Positions 43,294 to 52,292 of a DNA stretch of 64,000 nt are shown piece by piece (within the stretch, counting starts at the first letter, position 1; the number at the start of each line of letters is the position of its first letter). A model generated the notes under the pieces. That model saw only the letters and a program-made list of their open reading frames with translations, was not told the origin of the DNA and ran no database searches. The DNA is from Acidimicrobiales bacterium (GTDB lineage: Bacteria > Actinomycetota > Acidimicrobiia > Acidimicrobiales > SHLQ01): the NCBI GenBank assembly GCA_020629635.1, contig JAHDCX010000001.1:139043-203042 (forward strand). Reading direction: 5' to 3'. The position numbers were made by a program, and so were the translations under genes.

Positions 43294-43611
43294 GTGCTCC
43301 GACTTCTCGCCGTAATCGTTGCGTGCACGCTCGGCTTGGTTGCCTGTGCCGGGTCCCCGGAGCTGCCGCCGAACGCCGATGAGCAACTCATCGAAGGCTC
43401 GGAGATCTTTCGGGCGCGATGCGCGTCGTGTCACGGACCGACGGGTACCGGCGGCATCGGACGCCCGCTCACCGACATCGAGGATCGCCTCACCGACGCC
43501 GAGCAGCGAGCCGTTGTCGTGACCGGACGCGGCACGATGCCGCGCTTCGAGGGCGTCTTGACCGACGACGAGATCGACGCCGTCGTCCGGTTCACCCGCG
43601 AGATCCTCTGA
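43294..43611 (+). CDS. Small lipoprotein cytochrome c
   Basis: The 105-residue protein has a lipoprotein signal (lipobox LVAC, Cys18), the haem motif CASCH (Cys43, Cys46, His47) and a Met ligand in GRGTMPRFEG (Met82). It is a single-haem, membrane-anchored electron carrier on the outer face of the membrane. It lies between the yraN and comM genes, without any oxidase or maturation genes nearby. Confidence 0.9.
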   Translation: MLRLLAVIVACTLGLVACAGSPELPPNADEQLIEGSEIFRARCASCHGPTGTGGIGRPLTDIEDRLTDAEQRAVVVTGRGTMPRFEGVLTDDEIDAVVRFTREIL

Positions 43612-43640
43612 CCGGCTCGCCACCAGCCGTCCGTCCGTGG

Positions 43641-43663
43641 CTGTCACAGGCCATCCGTAGTCT
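43641..43663 (+). promoter_or_regulatory. Damage-type (RecA-NDp/PafBC-like) promoter of comM
   Basis: CTGTCACAG (43641-43649), eight bases and TAGTCT (43658-43663) match the same consensus and the same spacing as the yraN promoter; the first nine bases are identical. The comM start is 87 nt downstream. The block comM-dprA reads on without a further promoter. Confidence 0.6.
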
Positions 43664-43750
43664 CCATCCGACGCATCGAAGCTGGCGTTCGACCACGGCT
43701 TCCTCCCCACGGTGCCTCGCCGCGCCATCACAGCATCTGGAGGAAAGCTC

Positions 43751-45250
43751 GTGCTCGCTCGTATCCGTACCGCCACCCTGCTCGGGGTCAGCGGACACCT
43801 CGTCGACGTGGAGGTCCACGCCTCCGACGGGGTCCCTGGCTTCACCGTCGTCGGCATGCCCGACACCTCTGTTCGTGAGGCCCGAGATCGCGTCCGTTCG
43901 GCACTGATCTCCTCGGGCGAGCAGTGGCCCAAGAAACGCATCACCGTCAACCTGGCGCCGAGCGCGTTGAAGAAGACCGGAGCCGTGCTCGATGTCGCCA
44001 TCGCCCTCGGCGTGATGGCCGCGTCGGGAGACCTCGACCTCGATGCCGTCTCCGGGCTCGGCGCGATTGGCGAACTCGGACTCGACGGATCGATCCGGCC
44101 GGTACGCGGCGCCCTGCCGCTCGCAGATGCCATCGGAACACGACGGGTGGTGGTGCCCTTCGGCAACGCCGGCGAGGCGGCGCTCCTTGGCGACTCGATG
44201 CGGCCGTTCGCCCATTTGCGCGATCTTCTGTCCTGCCTCCGGGGGCACACGGCGTGGCCCGACGCTCCCGAGACGGTCGAGCGCAACGAGTCGAGACCCG
44301 CGCCAGATCTGGCCGACATCCGGGGACAGGCGATCGCCAAACAGGCCCTCGCCATCGCGGCGTCCGGCGGTCACCACACCCTCTTCATCGGCCCGCCGGG
44401 AGCCGGCAAGACGATGCTCGCCAAACGCCTCCCCGGTCTGTTGCCACCCCTCGACGACGCCGAGTCGCTCGACGTGACGAGAATCCAGAGCGCTGCCGGA
44501 GCGCTCCATGGTGCGGGTGCGATCCGTCGTCGACCGTTTCGTGCTCCGCACCATTCGGCGTCGTCGGTGTCGCTCGTGGGCGGCGGGTCGGCGACGATGC
44601 GGCCCGGCGAGCTCTCGATGGCGCACCGAGGGGTGCTGTTTCTCGACGAGCTCGGAGAGTTCGCTCCGGCGGCGCTCGACGGACTCCGCCAACCCCTCGA
44701 GGAAGGCGAGGTGCGGGTCAGTCGAGCACATCGGTCGATGACCTATCCCGCGGATGTGCTCCTCGTCGCGGCGATGAACCCGTGCCCGTGCGGCGAGTCG
44801 GGTGCACCGGGCGCCTGTCGATGCAGCGACGCGCAACGCGCCCGCTATCACCGTCGCGTGTCGGGGCCCCTGCTCGACCGCTTCGACCTTCGCTTGTCGA
44901 TTCAACGGCCGGCGCCAGCGGAGCTGTTCTCGCTGCCCGACGGCGCGCCGACGTCGGAGGTCGCGGCTCGAGTCGGCGAAGCGAGGAGTCGGGCCTTGGC
45001 ACGACAAGGGTGTCTGAACGGCGCGCTCCGAGACGATCTCCTCGATCGGCATGCCACGCTCGAGCCCGAGGCGCAGACCCTGCTCGAACGGGCTGTCGAG
45101 CAAGGGCGGCTCTCGGCACGTGGCGTGAGCCGGGTCCGAACGGTCGGTCGCACGATTGCCGATCTCGCGGAGAGAGACGGAGCGGTGGGTCTCGCCGACG
45201 TGTGCCTGGCGATGAGCCTCCGCATCGACCCGTTCGGCGGTGTGCGATGA
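43751..45250 (+). CDS. comM: ComM/YifB-type AAA+ helicase-like ATPase
   Basis: This 499-residue protein has an N-terminal Lon-like S5 fold (residues 1-180; VPGFTVVGMPDTSVREARDR) and an AAA+ Mg-chelatase-type core with GPPGAGKTMLAKRL, the Walker B region VLFLDELGEF and the Cys-rich loop NPCPCGESG. ComM is a branch-migration helicase in natural transformation. The GTG start follows GGAGGAAAG. It overlaps dprA by 4 nt. Confidence 0.95.
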   Translation: MLARIRTATLLGVSGHLVDVEVHASDGVPGFTVVGMPDTSVREARDRVRSALISSGEQWPKKRITVNLAPSALKKTGAVLDVAIALGVMAASGDLDLDAVSGLGAIGELGLDGSIRPVRGALPLADAIGTRRVVVPFGNAGEAALLGDSMRPFAHLRDLLSCLRGHTAWPDAPETVERNESRPAPDLADIRGQAIAKQALAIAASGGHHTLFIGPPGAGKTMLAKRLPGLLPPLDDAESLDVTRIQSAAGALHGAGAIRRRPFRAPHHSASSVSLVGGGSATMRPGELSMAHRGVLFLDELGEFAPAALDGLRQPLEEGEVRVSRAHRSMTYPADVLLVAAMNPCPCGESGAPGACRCSDAQRARYHRRVSGPLLDRFDLRLSIQRPAPAELFSLPDGAPTSEVAARVGEARSRALARQGCLNGALRDDLLDRHATLEPEAQTLLERAVEQGRLSARGVSRVRTVGRTIADLAERDGAVGLADVCLAMSLRIDPFGGVR

Positions 45251-46380
45251 CGCTCCACGAGATTGACACCCTTCCCGAGTCCGCGTGGCTCGCCGCACTG
45301 TGCGCATTGCCCGGCCTTGGTCCCGCACGCTTGCGGGGTTTGCTCGTGACGCACGGCGATGGCCGGTCCGCCTGGGCAGCACTCGTTGGCAACGGGCCCA
45401 TCGCCCTCGATCGGGTCGGGAGCGACACCATCACGCAGTGGCGGACCGTCGCTCGCCGATACGACGTTGCGGACCGGTGGAGCGCCCTCCAGCAGCTCGG
45501 CATTCGGGTGCTCCGGCCCGGAGACGACGAATGGCCCCGCAGACTGCAGGACGATCCCGACCCTCCCGTCATCCTGTTCGCCACGGGAGTCGCACTCGAC
45601 ACCGCCCCGACGGTTGCGATCGTCGGGACGAGGCGTGGTAGCGCGTACGGGCGTCGCATCGCCTGGGAGTTCGGCGCAGGTTTGGCGAGCGCCGGCGTCC
45701 GGGTCGTGTCCGGGCTCGCCCTCGGGGTTGACGGGTCCGCCCACGAAGGCGTCTTCACGCAACGGCACGGCGCACCACCGATCGGTGTCGTCGCGTCGGG
45801 GGTCGACGTGGTGTACCCCAAGCGGCATCGGTCGCTGTGGGGACGGGTCGGCACCGAGGGCACGTTGGTGGCCGAGGCGGCACCCGGCACCACGCCCGAG
45901 CCCTGGCGGTTCCCCGCCCGGAACCGCATCATTGCCGCGCTCGCTGACGCCGTCGTCGTCGTCGAGTCGCATGAGAACGGGGGTTCATTGATCACCGTCG
46001 ACGAAGCGCTCGAACGCGGCGTTCTGGTCGGCGCCGTGCCGGGCGCGATCGACAGCGCATCCGCCAAGGGCACCAACCGCCTGATTGCGGACGGGGCGAC
46101 GCCGATCCTCGATGTGGAGGCCATCCTCCAACTCATTGGCCACACTCCCGGATCGAGCCCCAGCGCCGATGTGGTGAACTCGCCCGAGACCGATCAGCCG
46201 GCGCTGGGAGCCACCTCCGAACAGGTCATCGAGGCGATCGGGTGGAGCCCGGTACTGCTCGAACACGTCTGTCTGCGGGTGGACCTCGATCCCAGCACGG
46301 TCGCGCTGGCGATCGAAGGTCTCGTCGCGACAGGACGATGCGTTCGCTCGGGTGGCTGGATCGAACGTGTCGCATCCTGA
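45247..46380 (+). CDS. dprA: DNA-processing protein DprA
   Basis: The 377-residue protein has the Rossmann-like DprA fold: VAIVGTRRGSAYGRR, SGLALGVDGSAHEG, GVVASGVDVVYP and the FPARNRIIAALADAVVVVES signature. An N-terminal SAM/HhH-like part (LPGLGPARLRGLL) and a C-terminal winged-helix part (about 310-375) flank it. It loads RecA onto single-stranded DNA. It is translationally coupled to comM (ATGA). Confidence 0.95.
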   Translation: MTLHEIDTLPESAWLAALCALPGLGPARLRGLLVTHGDGRSAWAALVGNGPIALDRVGSDTITQWRTVARRYDVADRWSALQQLGIRVLRPGDDEWPRRLQDDPDPPVILFATGVALDTAPTVAIVGTRRGSAYGRRIAWEFGAGLASAGVRVVSGLALGVDGSAHEGVFTQRHGAPPIGVVASGVDVVYPKRHRSLWGRVGTEGTLVAEAAPGTTPEPWRFPARNRIIAALADAVVVVESHENGGSLITVDEALERGVLVGAVPGAIDSASAKGTNRLIADGATPILDVEAILQLIGHTPGSSPSADVVNSPETDQPALGATSEQVIEAIGWSPVLLEHVCLRVDLDPSTVALAIEGLVATGRCVRSGGWIERVAS

Positions 46381-46439
46381 CGGGATTCGATGAGACGGCG
46401 ACGGTGGGTGGCGTCCTCGGTCGTCGACCCTGCGAGGGG

Positions 46440-46445
46440 TAGCGT
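46440..46445 (+). promoter_or_regulatory. -10 box TAGCGT, leaderless promoter for the Xer recombinase gene
   Basis: TAGCGT ends 6 nt before GTG 46452. No ribosome binding site is visible, so a leaderless transcript is likely. Confidence 0.5.
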
Positions 46446-46451
46446 CGAGAC

Positions 46452-47324
46452 GTGGACAGCCGGCTGGACGAATTCGTGGATTCGCTGTTCTCGGTGTCCG
46501 ACGGCACCCGCGCCGTCTATCGCCGAGACGTCGATGCCTTTCTCGCATGGCTTGCCGATCGCGGTGTGTCGTCGTTCGACCAGGTCGATCGCCGAACCAT
46601 TCGGGCCTACCTCGCGCACCTTGATCAGGCTGGCCTGGCGCGCCGCACGATCGCCCGCAAGATCAGCGGTTTGCGTCGATACTTCGATTGGCAACGTCGT
46701 GAGGGCCATCTGCCGGCCGATCCGATGACCGGGGTGAGCGCGCCGTCCCTGCCGAGCACCCTGCCTTCGGTGCTCGGCGATCGAGAGCTGGCGACGATTC
46801 TCGGCGACGAGGAGAACCCCCGACTGGTCGGCGCCCCCGACGATCCGCGCCGTCTTCGTGATGATGCGATCGTCGAGCTGCTCTATGGGTCGGGGCTCCG
46901 GGTCAGCGAGCTCTGCGGACTGAACGCCGAGTCCATCGATTGGGTGGACCACACGGTCCGCGTCATCGGCAAGGGCGACAAGGAGCGGCGAGTGCCGTTG
47001 TCGGAGCCGTCGATCGACGCGCTCAAGTCGCACTGCCAAATGGTCGAAGACCTGGCGGGAGGAGGTGCGGTGTTTCGAAACGCGCGGGGCCGACGGATGA
47101 CCCCGAGGGATGTTCGCCGAGTCATCGATCGTCGCGCCCCACAACCAACGCACCCGCATGCCTTTCGGCACACCTACGCCACTCATCTTTTGGATGGCGG
47201 GGCCGATCTACGGACTGTGCAGGAGTTGCTGGGCCATGCCGATCTGTCGACAACGCAGATCTACACACACGTGAGCAAGGAACGGCTTCAGCGAGTGCAC
47301 CGATCGACACATCCTCGGGCCTGA
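46452..47324 (+). CDS. xerC: Xer-type tyrosine recombinase
   Basis: The 290-residue enzyme has the N-terminal SAM-like core-binding domain and a catalytic domain with all six residues: Arg150, Lys174, His236, Arg239, His262 and Tyr271. Length, position after dprA and lack of any phage genes make it the chromosome-dimer resolvase XerC/XerD type rather than an integrase. Which of the two paralogues it is cannot be told from the window. Confidence 0.92.
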   Translation: MDSRLDEFVDSLFSVSDGTRAVYRRDVDAFLAWLADRGVSSFDQVDRRTIRAYLAHLDQAGLARRTIARKISGLRRYFDWQRREGHLPADPMTGVSAPSLPSTLPSVLGDRELATILGDEENPRLVGAPDDPRRLRDDAIVELLYGSGLRVSELCGLNAESIDWVDHTVRVIGKGDKERRVPLSEPSIDALKSHCQMVEDLAGGGAVFRNARGRRMTPRDVRRVIDRRAPQPTHPHAFRHTYATHLLDGGADLRTVQELLGHADLSTTQIYTHVSKERLQRVHRSTHPRA

Positions 47325-47373
47325 CGGCAACGACGCCCCCAGATCCGAATCTTTTCGAGGAATCCGAACCATC

Positions 47374-48153
47374 GTGGACGAACAGGAACGAGCGCACGCC
47401 GAATCGCTGTGGGAGCGGTACACGACGTCCCCCAGTCGCGACGTACGCGATCAACTCATCGTGCATTACTCGCCGTTGGTGAAGTACGTCGCGAGCCGCG
47501 TGGCCGCGGGTCTTCCGCAGAACGTCGAGCAGGCCGACCTCGTCTCGTATGGGATCTTCGGGCTGATCGACGCGATCGACAAGTTCGACACCGGCCGGGG
47601 CTACAAGTTCGAGACGTACGCGATCAGCCGCATCAAGGGCGCGATGCTCGACGAGCTGCGGTCCATGGATTGGGTGCCGCGTTCGGTCCGCACCAAGGCG
47701 AAGCGCATCGAGCAGGCCAACGCCAAGCTCGAGGCCAAGCTCGGACGCACCCCGTCCGACGACGAACTCGCCGACGAGCTCGACATCTCCACCGACGAAC
47801 TCGAGACGATGCTCTCGAAGATCTCGTTCGTCGGTGTCGTGGCGCTCGATGAAATGTTGTCCGGCGGTGAGCGAGGCGACTCGATGACGCTCGGCGACAC
47901 GATCCCGGACAAGGGTGCCGGCCCGGTCGGCTCGTTCGAAGTCGAGGAGATGCGCCAGCTGCTGGCGGAGTCGATCAACTCGATGACCGAACGCGAGAAG
48001 ATCGTCCTGACCCTCTACTACTACGAGGGTCTGACCCTGGCGGAGATCGGTCGGGTGCTCGGCGTGACCGAGAGTCGCGTGTGTCAGATTCACACCAAGT
48101 CGGTGCTTCGTCTCCGGAGCCGTCTCGCGGCCAACGAGTACTCGCCCGCCTGA
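47374..48153 (+). CDS. FliA/WhiG-type sigma factor
   Basis: The 259-residue sigma-70 family protein has region 2 ([60 protein letters not shown]), region 3 and region 4 ([20 protein letters not shown]). It matches the sigma-28 FliA/WhiG group, which directs motility or sporulation genes. No flagellar gene lies in the window; the synteny Xer-sigma-M23-rpsB is like that of WhiG in Streptomyces. The GTG start lies behind GAGGAAT. Confidence 0.92.
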   Translation: MDEQERAHAESLWERYTTSPSRDVRDQLIVHYSPLVKYVASRVAAGLPQNVEQADLVSYGIFGLIDAIDKFDTGRGYKFETYAISRIKGAMLDELRSMDWVPRSVRTKAKRIEQANAKLEAKLGRTPSDDELADELDISTDELETMLSKISFVGVVALDEMLSGGERGDSMTLGDTIPDKGAGPVGSFEVEEMRQLLAESINSMTEREKIVLTLYYYEGLTLAEIGRVLGVTESRVCQIHTKSVLRLRSRLAANEYSPA

Positions 48154-48219
48154 GTTCGCTAGTCTCGCACGCACGCTTCCCCCGCATCTCGAACGCACTT
48201 CGGTGCAACGGAGGGAACG

Positions 48220-48726
48220 ATGCGTGCTCACCCTGCGCAGATCGTGGGCGTCCTCGCCCTGGTTGTGTCTGCAGCGCTACTGAGCGGGCCCGCCGCGGAG
48301 GGCGCCGTCGGCGCCTCGACGACCGAGGACGGGTGGGGTCCATTGCCCCACAGCCGCCCGATCGAGGCGGAGGTGCACGATCCGTGGCGAGCGCCCGACC
48401 ACCAATTCGGGCCGGGCAACCGCGGGATCGAATACGACTCCGCGCCCGGCGCGACGGTGCGTGCGAGCCAGGCCGGGCGGGTCACGTTTGCGGGGGCGGT
48501 GGCCGGTGTCCGGTGGGTGACGGTCCGCCACAGCGGCCGGCTCCGGACGACGGTCGGCCCGCTCGAATCCATCGATGTTGCCGTCGGGGAGTCCGTCGGT
48601 CGGGGCGACCTGGTCGGTCGTGCGAGCGGTCGGCTGCACTTCTCGGCGCGCCTCGACGGCGACTACATCGACCCGGCTCTGCTGTTCGGGCCGATGCAGG
48701 TCGTCGTGCGTCTCGTCCACGGATAA
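48220..48726 (+). CDS. M23/peptidoglycan-binding-like exported protein
   Basis: The 168-residue protein has an N-terminal signal peptide (about 1-29, ending AEGAVGA) and an M23-type beta-sheet domain with RGIEYDSAPGATVRASQAGR and SGRLHFSARLDGDYIDPALL. The zinc-binding H-x3-D and H-x-H sites of active endopeptidases are reduced: GIEYD lacks the usual His and only HFSA remains. It may be an inactive, LytM-like regulator or binding protein. Position beside rpsB is conserved in actinobacteria. Confidence 0.85.
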   Translation: MRAHPAQIVGVLALVVSAALLSGPAAEGAVGASTTEDGWGPLPHSRPIEAEVHDPWRAPDHQFGPGNRGIEYDSAPGATVRASQAGRVTFAGAVAGVRWVTVRHSGRLRTTVGPLESIDVAVGESVGRGDLVGRASGRLHFSARLDGDYIDPALLFGPMQVVVRLVHG

Positions 48727-48860
48727 CCTGATCGCCGGACAAAGTCTGTCCACCGTCCGGTCTGCCAACCGGTCGTCGAGTGTCATTCGCACCTGGCTGT
48801 TGCGGTCGCCGATCTGAGGCGTGCCCAGGTGTCGCCGAAACCGCACGAAAGGATCACGAC
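48724..48860 (+). promoter_or_regulatory. rpsB promoter and structured 5' leader
   Basis: A TAACCT -10-like box (48724-48729) is followed by a leader of about 125 nt with two potential stems: CCGGAC/GTCCGG (48735-48740 with 48755-48760) and CACCTGG/CCAGGTG (48790-48796 with 48825-48831). S2 in other bacteria represses its own leader; whether this one does is unknown. Confidence 0.45.
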
Positions 48861-50030
48861 ATGGCCGTCGTCACGATGAAGCAGCTCCTCGACGCGGGCG
48901 TCCACTTCGGACATCAGACCCGCCGTTGGAACCCGAAGATGAAGCGGTTCATCCACGGGGAGCGCAACGGGATCTACATCATCGATCTCAACCAGACCCT
49001 CGATCGTCTCGCGGACGCGTACACCTACATCCGCGACCTCACCGCTGGCGGCGGCACCGTGCTCTTCGTCGGCACCAAGCGTCAGGCCCAGGACTCGATT
49101 CAGTCCTACGCCGAACGCTGCGGCATGCCCTACGTCAACCAGCGGTGGCTCGGCGGCATGCTCACCAACTTCCAGACGATCTCGAAGCGCGTCGACAAGA
49201 TGCAGGAGTACCGCCGCATGCGTGACTCCGGAGAGTTCGACGCGATGCCCAAGAAGGAAGCGCTCATGCTTTCTCGCGAGCTCACCAAGCTCGAGCGGAA
49301 CCTCGGCGGCATCGCCGGCCTCAAGAAGGCCCCAGACGCCGTGTTCATTCTCGACACCAAGCTCGAGCACACGGCTGTGACCGAGGCCAACAAGCTCGGT
49401 CTGCCGCTCGTCGCCGTCGTCGACACGAACTGCGACCCCGACCTCGTCGACTACGTCATCCCGGGCAACGACGATGCAATCCGCGCCGGCGAGCTGATGT
49501 GCCGGGTCGTGTCTGACGCCGTCCTCGAGGGACACTTCATTCGCTCGAAGAAGGCCGAGGCTGCTGGCCAGCCCGTCGAAGGTGCTCCCGCAGAGCGCAC
49601 GGCCGAAGAAGAGGCGGCACACGCAGCAGCCCAGGAAGCCGCCCGCGCCCAGGCCGCCCAGGCCGCCGCTGAGCGCGAAGCGCGCATTGCCGCCGAGAAG
49701 TCGGCTGCCGAAGCCGCTCCCGCCGCCGAAGCCGCTCCCGCCGCCGAAGCCGCTCCCGCAGAAGAGGCCGCAGCCGCTCCCGCAGAAGAGGCCGCAGCCG
49801 CTCCCGCCGAAGAGGCGGCAGCCGCCGAAGGCGCAACGTCGTTCGGGGAGGGCAGCCACGCCCCGCTCGAGGACGGCTCGATGCCTGAAGGCTTCCCGGT
49901 CAAGGGCAACGCCGATTCGATGAAGTTCCACCAGCCTGACGGCCGCTGGTACGAGGCCACCGTCGCAGAGGTCTGGTTCGTCGACGCCGCTGCGGCCACC
50001 GCCGCAGGGTTCACCGAAGCCGGCAGCTGA
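48861..50030 (+). CDS. rpsB: 30S ribosomal protein S2 (uS2) with long C-terminal extension
   Basis: Residues 1-228 are a normal uS2 ([60 protein letters not shown]). An extra 160 residues follow, so at 389 residues the protein is far longer than the usual 230-300. Residues 230-325 are Ala/Glu/Pro-rich with tandem [12 protein letters not shown] units. Residues about 333-389 form a compact block ([40 protein letters not shown]) like one I recall at the C-termini of other ribosomal proteins in related actinobacteria. The ATG follows GAAAGGATC. Confidence 0.95.
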   Translation: MAVVTMKQLLDAGVHFGHQTRRWNPKMKRFIHGERNGIYIIDLNQTLDRLADAYTYIRDLTAGGGTVLFVGTKRQAQDSIQSYAERCGMPYVNQRWLGGMLTNFQTISKRVDKMQEYRRMRDSGEFDAMPKKEALMLSRELTKLERNLGGIAGLKKAPDAVFILDTKLEHTAVTEANKLGLPLVAVVDTNCDPDLVDYVIPGNDDAIRAGELMCRVVSDAVLEGHFIRSKKAEAAGQPVEGAPAERTAEEEAAHAAAQEAARAQAAQAAAEREARIAAEKSAAEAAPAAEAAPAAEAAPAEEAAAAPAEEAAAAPAEEAAAAEGATSFGEGSHAPLEDGSMPEGFPVKGNADSMKFHQPDGRWYEATVAEVWFVDAAAATAAGFTEAGS

Positions 50031-50086
50031 GCCGGCCCGTCGTCCCACCACCCACGCACACCGAATTCACCGAGGAATAGATTTCA

Positions 50087-50878
50087 ATGGCAGACATCTC
50101 CGTAGCCGACATCAAGGCGCTTCGCGACGCGACTGGCGCCGGCATGATGGACGCAAAGAAGGCGCTCACCGAAGCCGAGGGCGACATGGAGGAGGCCCGC
50201 AAGATCCTTCGTGAGAAGGGCCTTGCCAAGGCCGCGACCCGGACCGACCGCGAAAACGCCGAAGGCGCCATCGCCATCGCCAGCGCAGACGGCGTTGCCG
50301 CCATCGTCCATCTCAAGAGCGAAACCGACTTCGCCGCCAAGTCCGAGGATTTCCTTGCGACGCTCGACGCCGTCACCGCCTCGGTGCTCGCCGAGGGCGA
50401 AGACGGCGTGGCGCCTCATCAAGCCGCGATCGAAGAACTCCAGATCACGAAGAAGGAGAACATCGAGCTCGGACTTGTCGCTCGCGTCGAAGCCGGAGAC
50501 GGCGAACACATCGACACCTACCTCCACAAGCAGGACGGTCGGGGAGTCAACGGTGTGATCGTGGTCGGTAGCGGTGTCGAGGAGTCGACCCTGCACGAAG
50601 TCGCCCTCCACATCGCCTTCGCAAAGCCGATCGGCTTGAGCCGCGACGAGATCGACCCGGCCGTCGCCGAGAAGGAGCGCGAGGCGCTGCTCGAGATCAC
50701 CAAGGCCGAGGGCAAGCCCGAACAAGCCTGGGACAAGATCGTCGAAGGGCGACTGTCGGCGTGGTACGCCGATCAGGTACTGCTCGAACAGGGCCTCAAC
50801 GGCGACAAGACATCCGTGCAGGACTCGCTTGGCGGTGGCAGCATCGTCTCGTTCCGCCAGGCCTACCTCGGAGGCTGA
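50087..50878 (+). CDS. tsf: Elongation factor Ts
   Basis: This 263-residue EF-Ts has the N-terminal UBA-like part (IKALRDATGAGMMDAKKALT), the core VHLKSETDFAAKSEDF and the HIAFAKPIGLSRDEI segment. It recycles EF-Tu. It follows rpsB by 56 bp, the universal order, with a GAGGAAT site. Confidence 0.97.
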   Translation: MADISVADIKALRDATGAGMMDAKKALTEAEGDMEEARKILREKGLAKAATRTDRENAEGAIAIASADGVAAIVHLKSETDFAAKSEDFLATLDAVTASVLAEGEDGVAPHQAAIEELQITKKENIELGLVARVEAGDGEHIDTYLHKQDGRGVNGVIVVGSGVEESTLHEVALHIAFAKPIGLSRDEIDPAVAEKEREALLEITKAEGKPEQAWDKIVEGRLSAWYADQVLLEQGLNGDKTSVQDSLGGGSIVSFRQAYLGG

Positions 50879-50913
50879 ATCCCGACAGGCGGAACGACTC
50901 GGAAGGAGTCCCC

Positions 50914-51645
50914 ATGTCCGTCACGCCCAAGGCGACGCCACGCTGGAATCGAATCCTCCTCAAGGTGTCGGGCGAAGCGTTCGCTGGCGACGACTCGTAC
51001 GGCATCAATGGCGACACCGTTCAGGCGATCGCCAATGGCATCGTTGCGGTCCGTGAAGAATTCGACGTCTCGATCGGCGTCGTCGTCGGGGGTGGCAACA
51101 TTTGGCGTGGCCAGGCGGGTGCCGGCGCCGGGATGGACCGTTCGCAGGCGGACTCGATGGGAATGCTCGCGACGGTGATCAACGCACTCGCGCTGCAGGA
51201 TCGGCTCGAACGTCGTGGCCAACCCACCCGGGTCATGTCGGCGATCCACATGGCGCAGGTCGCTGAGCCCTACATCCGGCGACGGGCAATCCGGCACCTA
51301 GAGAAGGACCGCGTGGTCGTGTTTGCGGGCGGAACGGGCAATCCGTTCTTCACGACAGACACCACGGCGGCCCTGCGCGCAGCCGAGATCGAGGCCGGCG
51401 CTGTCCTGAAGGGCACGCAGACCGACGGCCTCTACACCGCCGACCCGAAGCTCGATCCCACGGCAACGAAGATCGACGAAATCAGCCACATCGAGGTCGT
51501 CGAGCGGCGCCTGCGGGCCATGGACACCACGGCCATCACCCTGTGCATGGAGAACTCGCTTCCAATCGTCATCTTCGAGCTGATGGGCACCGGGAACGTC
51601 TCGGCGATCCTGCGCGGGGAGTCGGTCGGCACCCTGGTGCACTAG
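50914..51645 (+). CDS. pyrH: UMP kinase
   Basis: The 243-residue product has the amino-acid-kinase fold of bacterial UMP kinase: LLKVSGEAFAG, GVVVGGGNIWRG, MDRSQADSMGMLATVINALA and GTGNPFFTTDT. It phosphorylates UMP to UDP in the cytoplasm. The ATG at 50914 follows GGAAGGAG. Confidence 0.97.
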   Translation: MSVTPKATPRWNRILLKVSGEAFAGDDSYGINGDTVQAIANGIVAVREEFDVSIGVVVGGGNIWRGQAGAGAGMDRSQADSMGMLATVINALALQDRLERRGQPTRVMSAIHMAQVAEPYIRRRAIRHLEKDRVVVFAGGTGNPFFTTDTTAALRAAEIEAGAVLKGTQTDGLYTADPKLDPTATKIDEISHIEVVERRLRAMDTTAITLCMENSLPIVIFELMGTGNVSAILRGESVGTLVH

Positions 51646-51675
51646 ACGCCTCGCTCATGGACTACAAAGGGGTCC

Positions 51676-52242
51676 ATGAGCGAAGACATCGAGATGCTGC
51701 TCCTCGAGGCCGAGGAGAAGATGGAGGGCGCGGTCGCGCACGCCCGGCGTGAGATGGCCACCATCCGGACCGGTCGAGCGAGTTCGGCCTTCGTGGAGAA
51801 GCTCACCGTCGAGGCGTACGGCGTCGACATGTCGATGCAGGAGCTGGCGACCTTCTCCGTTCCTGAGGCTCGCCAGCTGATCATCACGCCTCACGATCAG
51901 GCGAACGTCGAGCCAATCGAACGCGCGATCCGCAACTCCGACCTCGGGCTTTCGCCCTCCTCGGACGGACGAACGCTTCGGTTGTCCTTCCCACCGCTCA
52001 CCAACGAGCGGCGCAAGGAGCTGGTGAAGCTCGTCAATGGGATGGCCGAGGACGGCAAGGGCCGGGTACGCGGTTTCCGTCGATCGTCGCGGAAGGATCT
52101 CGAGGATCTCGAGAAAGAGGGCGGGATCGGCAAGGACGACATCGAGCGCGCGGAAAAGTCGCTCGACGATCTCACGCGTGGCTACGAAGACAAGATCGAG
52201 TCGGCACGCGATGACAAGGAGAAAGAGCTCCTCGAGGTTTAG
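51676..52242 (+). CDS. frr: Ribosome recycling factor
   Basis: This 188-residue RRF has the three-helix bundle signature (RTGRASSAFVEKLTVEAYG, NSDLGLSPSSDGRTLRLSFP, LTNERRKELVKLVNGMAEDG). It releases ribosomes after termination. AAAGGGG precedes its ATG; it stands 30 bp after pyrH in the usual order. Confidence 0.97.
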   Translation: MSEDIEMLLLEAEEKMEGAVAHARREMATIRTGRASSAFVEKLTVEAYGVDMSMQELATFSVPEARQLIITPHDQANVEPIERAIRNSDLGLSPSSDGRTLRLSFPPLTNERRKELVKLVNGMAEDGKGRVRGFRRSSRKDLEDLEKEGGIGKDDIERAEKSLDDLTRGYEDKIESARDDKEKELLEV

Positions 52243-52292
52243 GAGGTCGGAGAAGGCCTCTTGTAGTCTCGCGGGCGGAGGATTCCAGCATC

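Noticed and set aside
46452..47324. Phage or genomic-island integrase
   Set aside because: The tyrosine recombinase is of Xer length, lies in the conserved dprA-sigma-rpsB order and has no att-like repeats or phage genes beside it.
49700..49830. Repetitive Ala/Glu/Pro codons in rpsB as a possible minisatellite array
   Set aside because: The repeat stays in frame and encodes a linker followed by a compact block, so it is best read as part of the protein.
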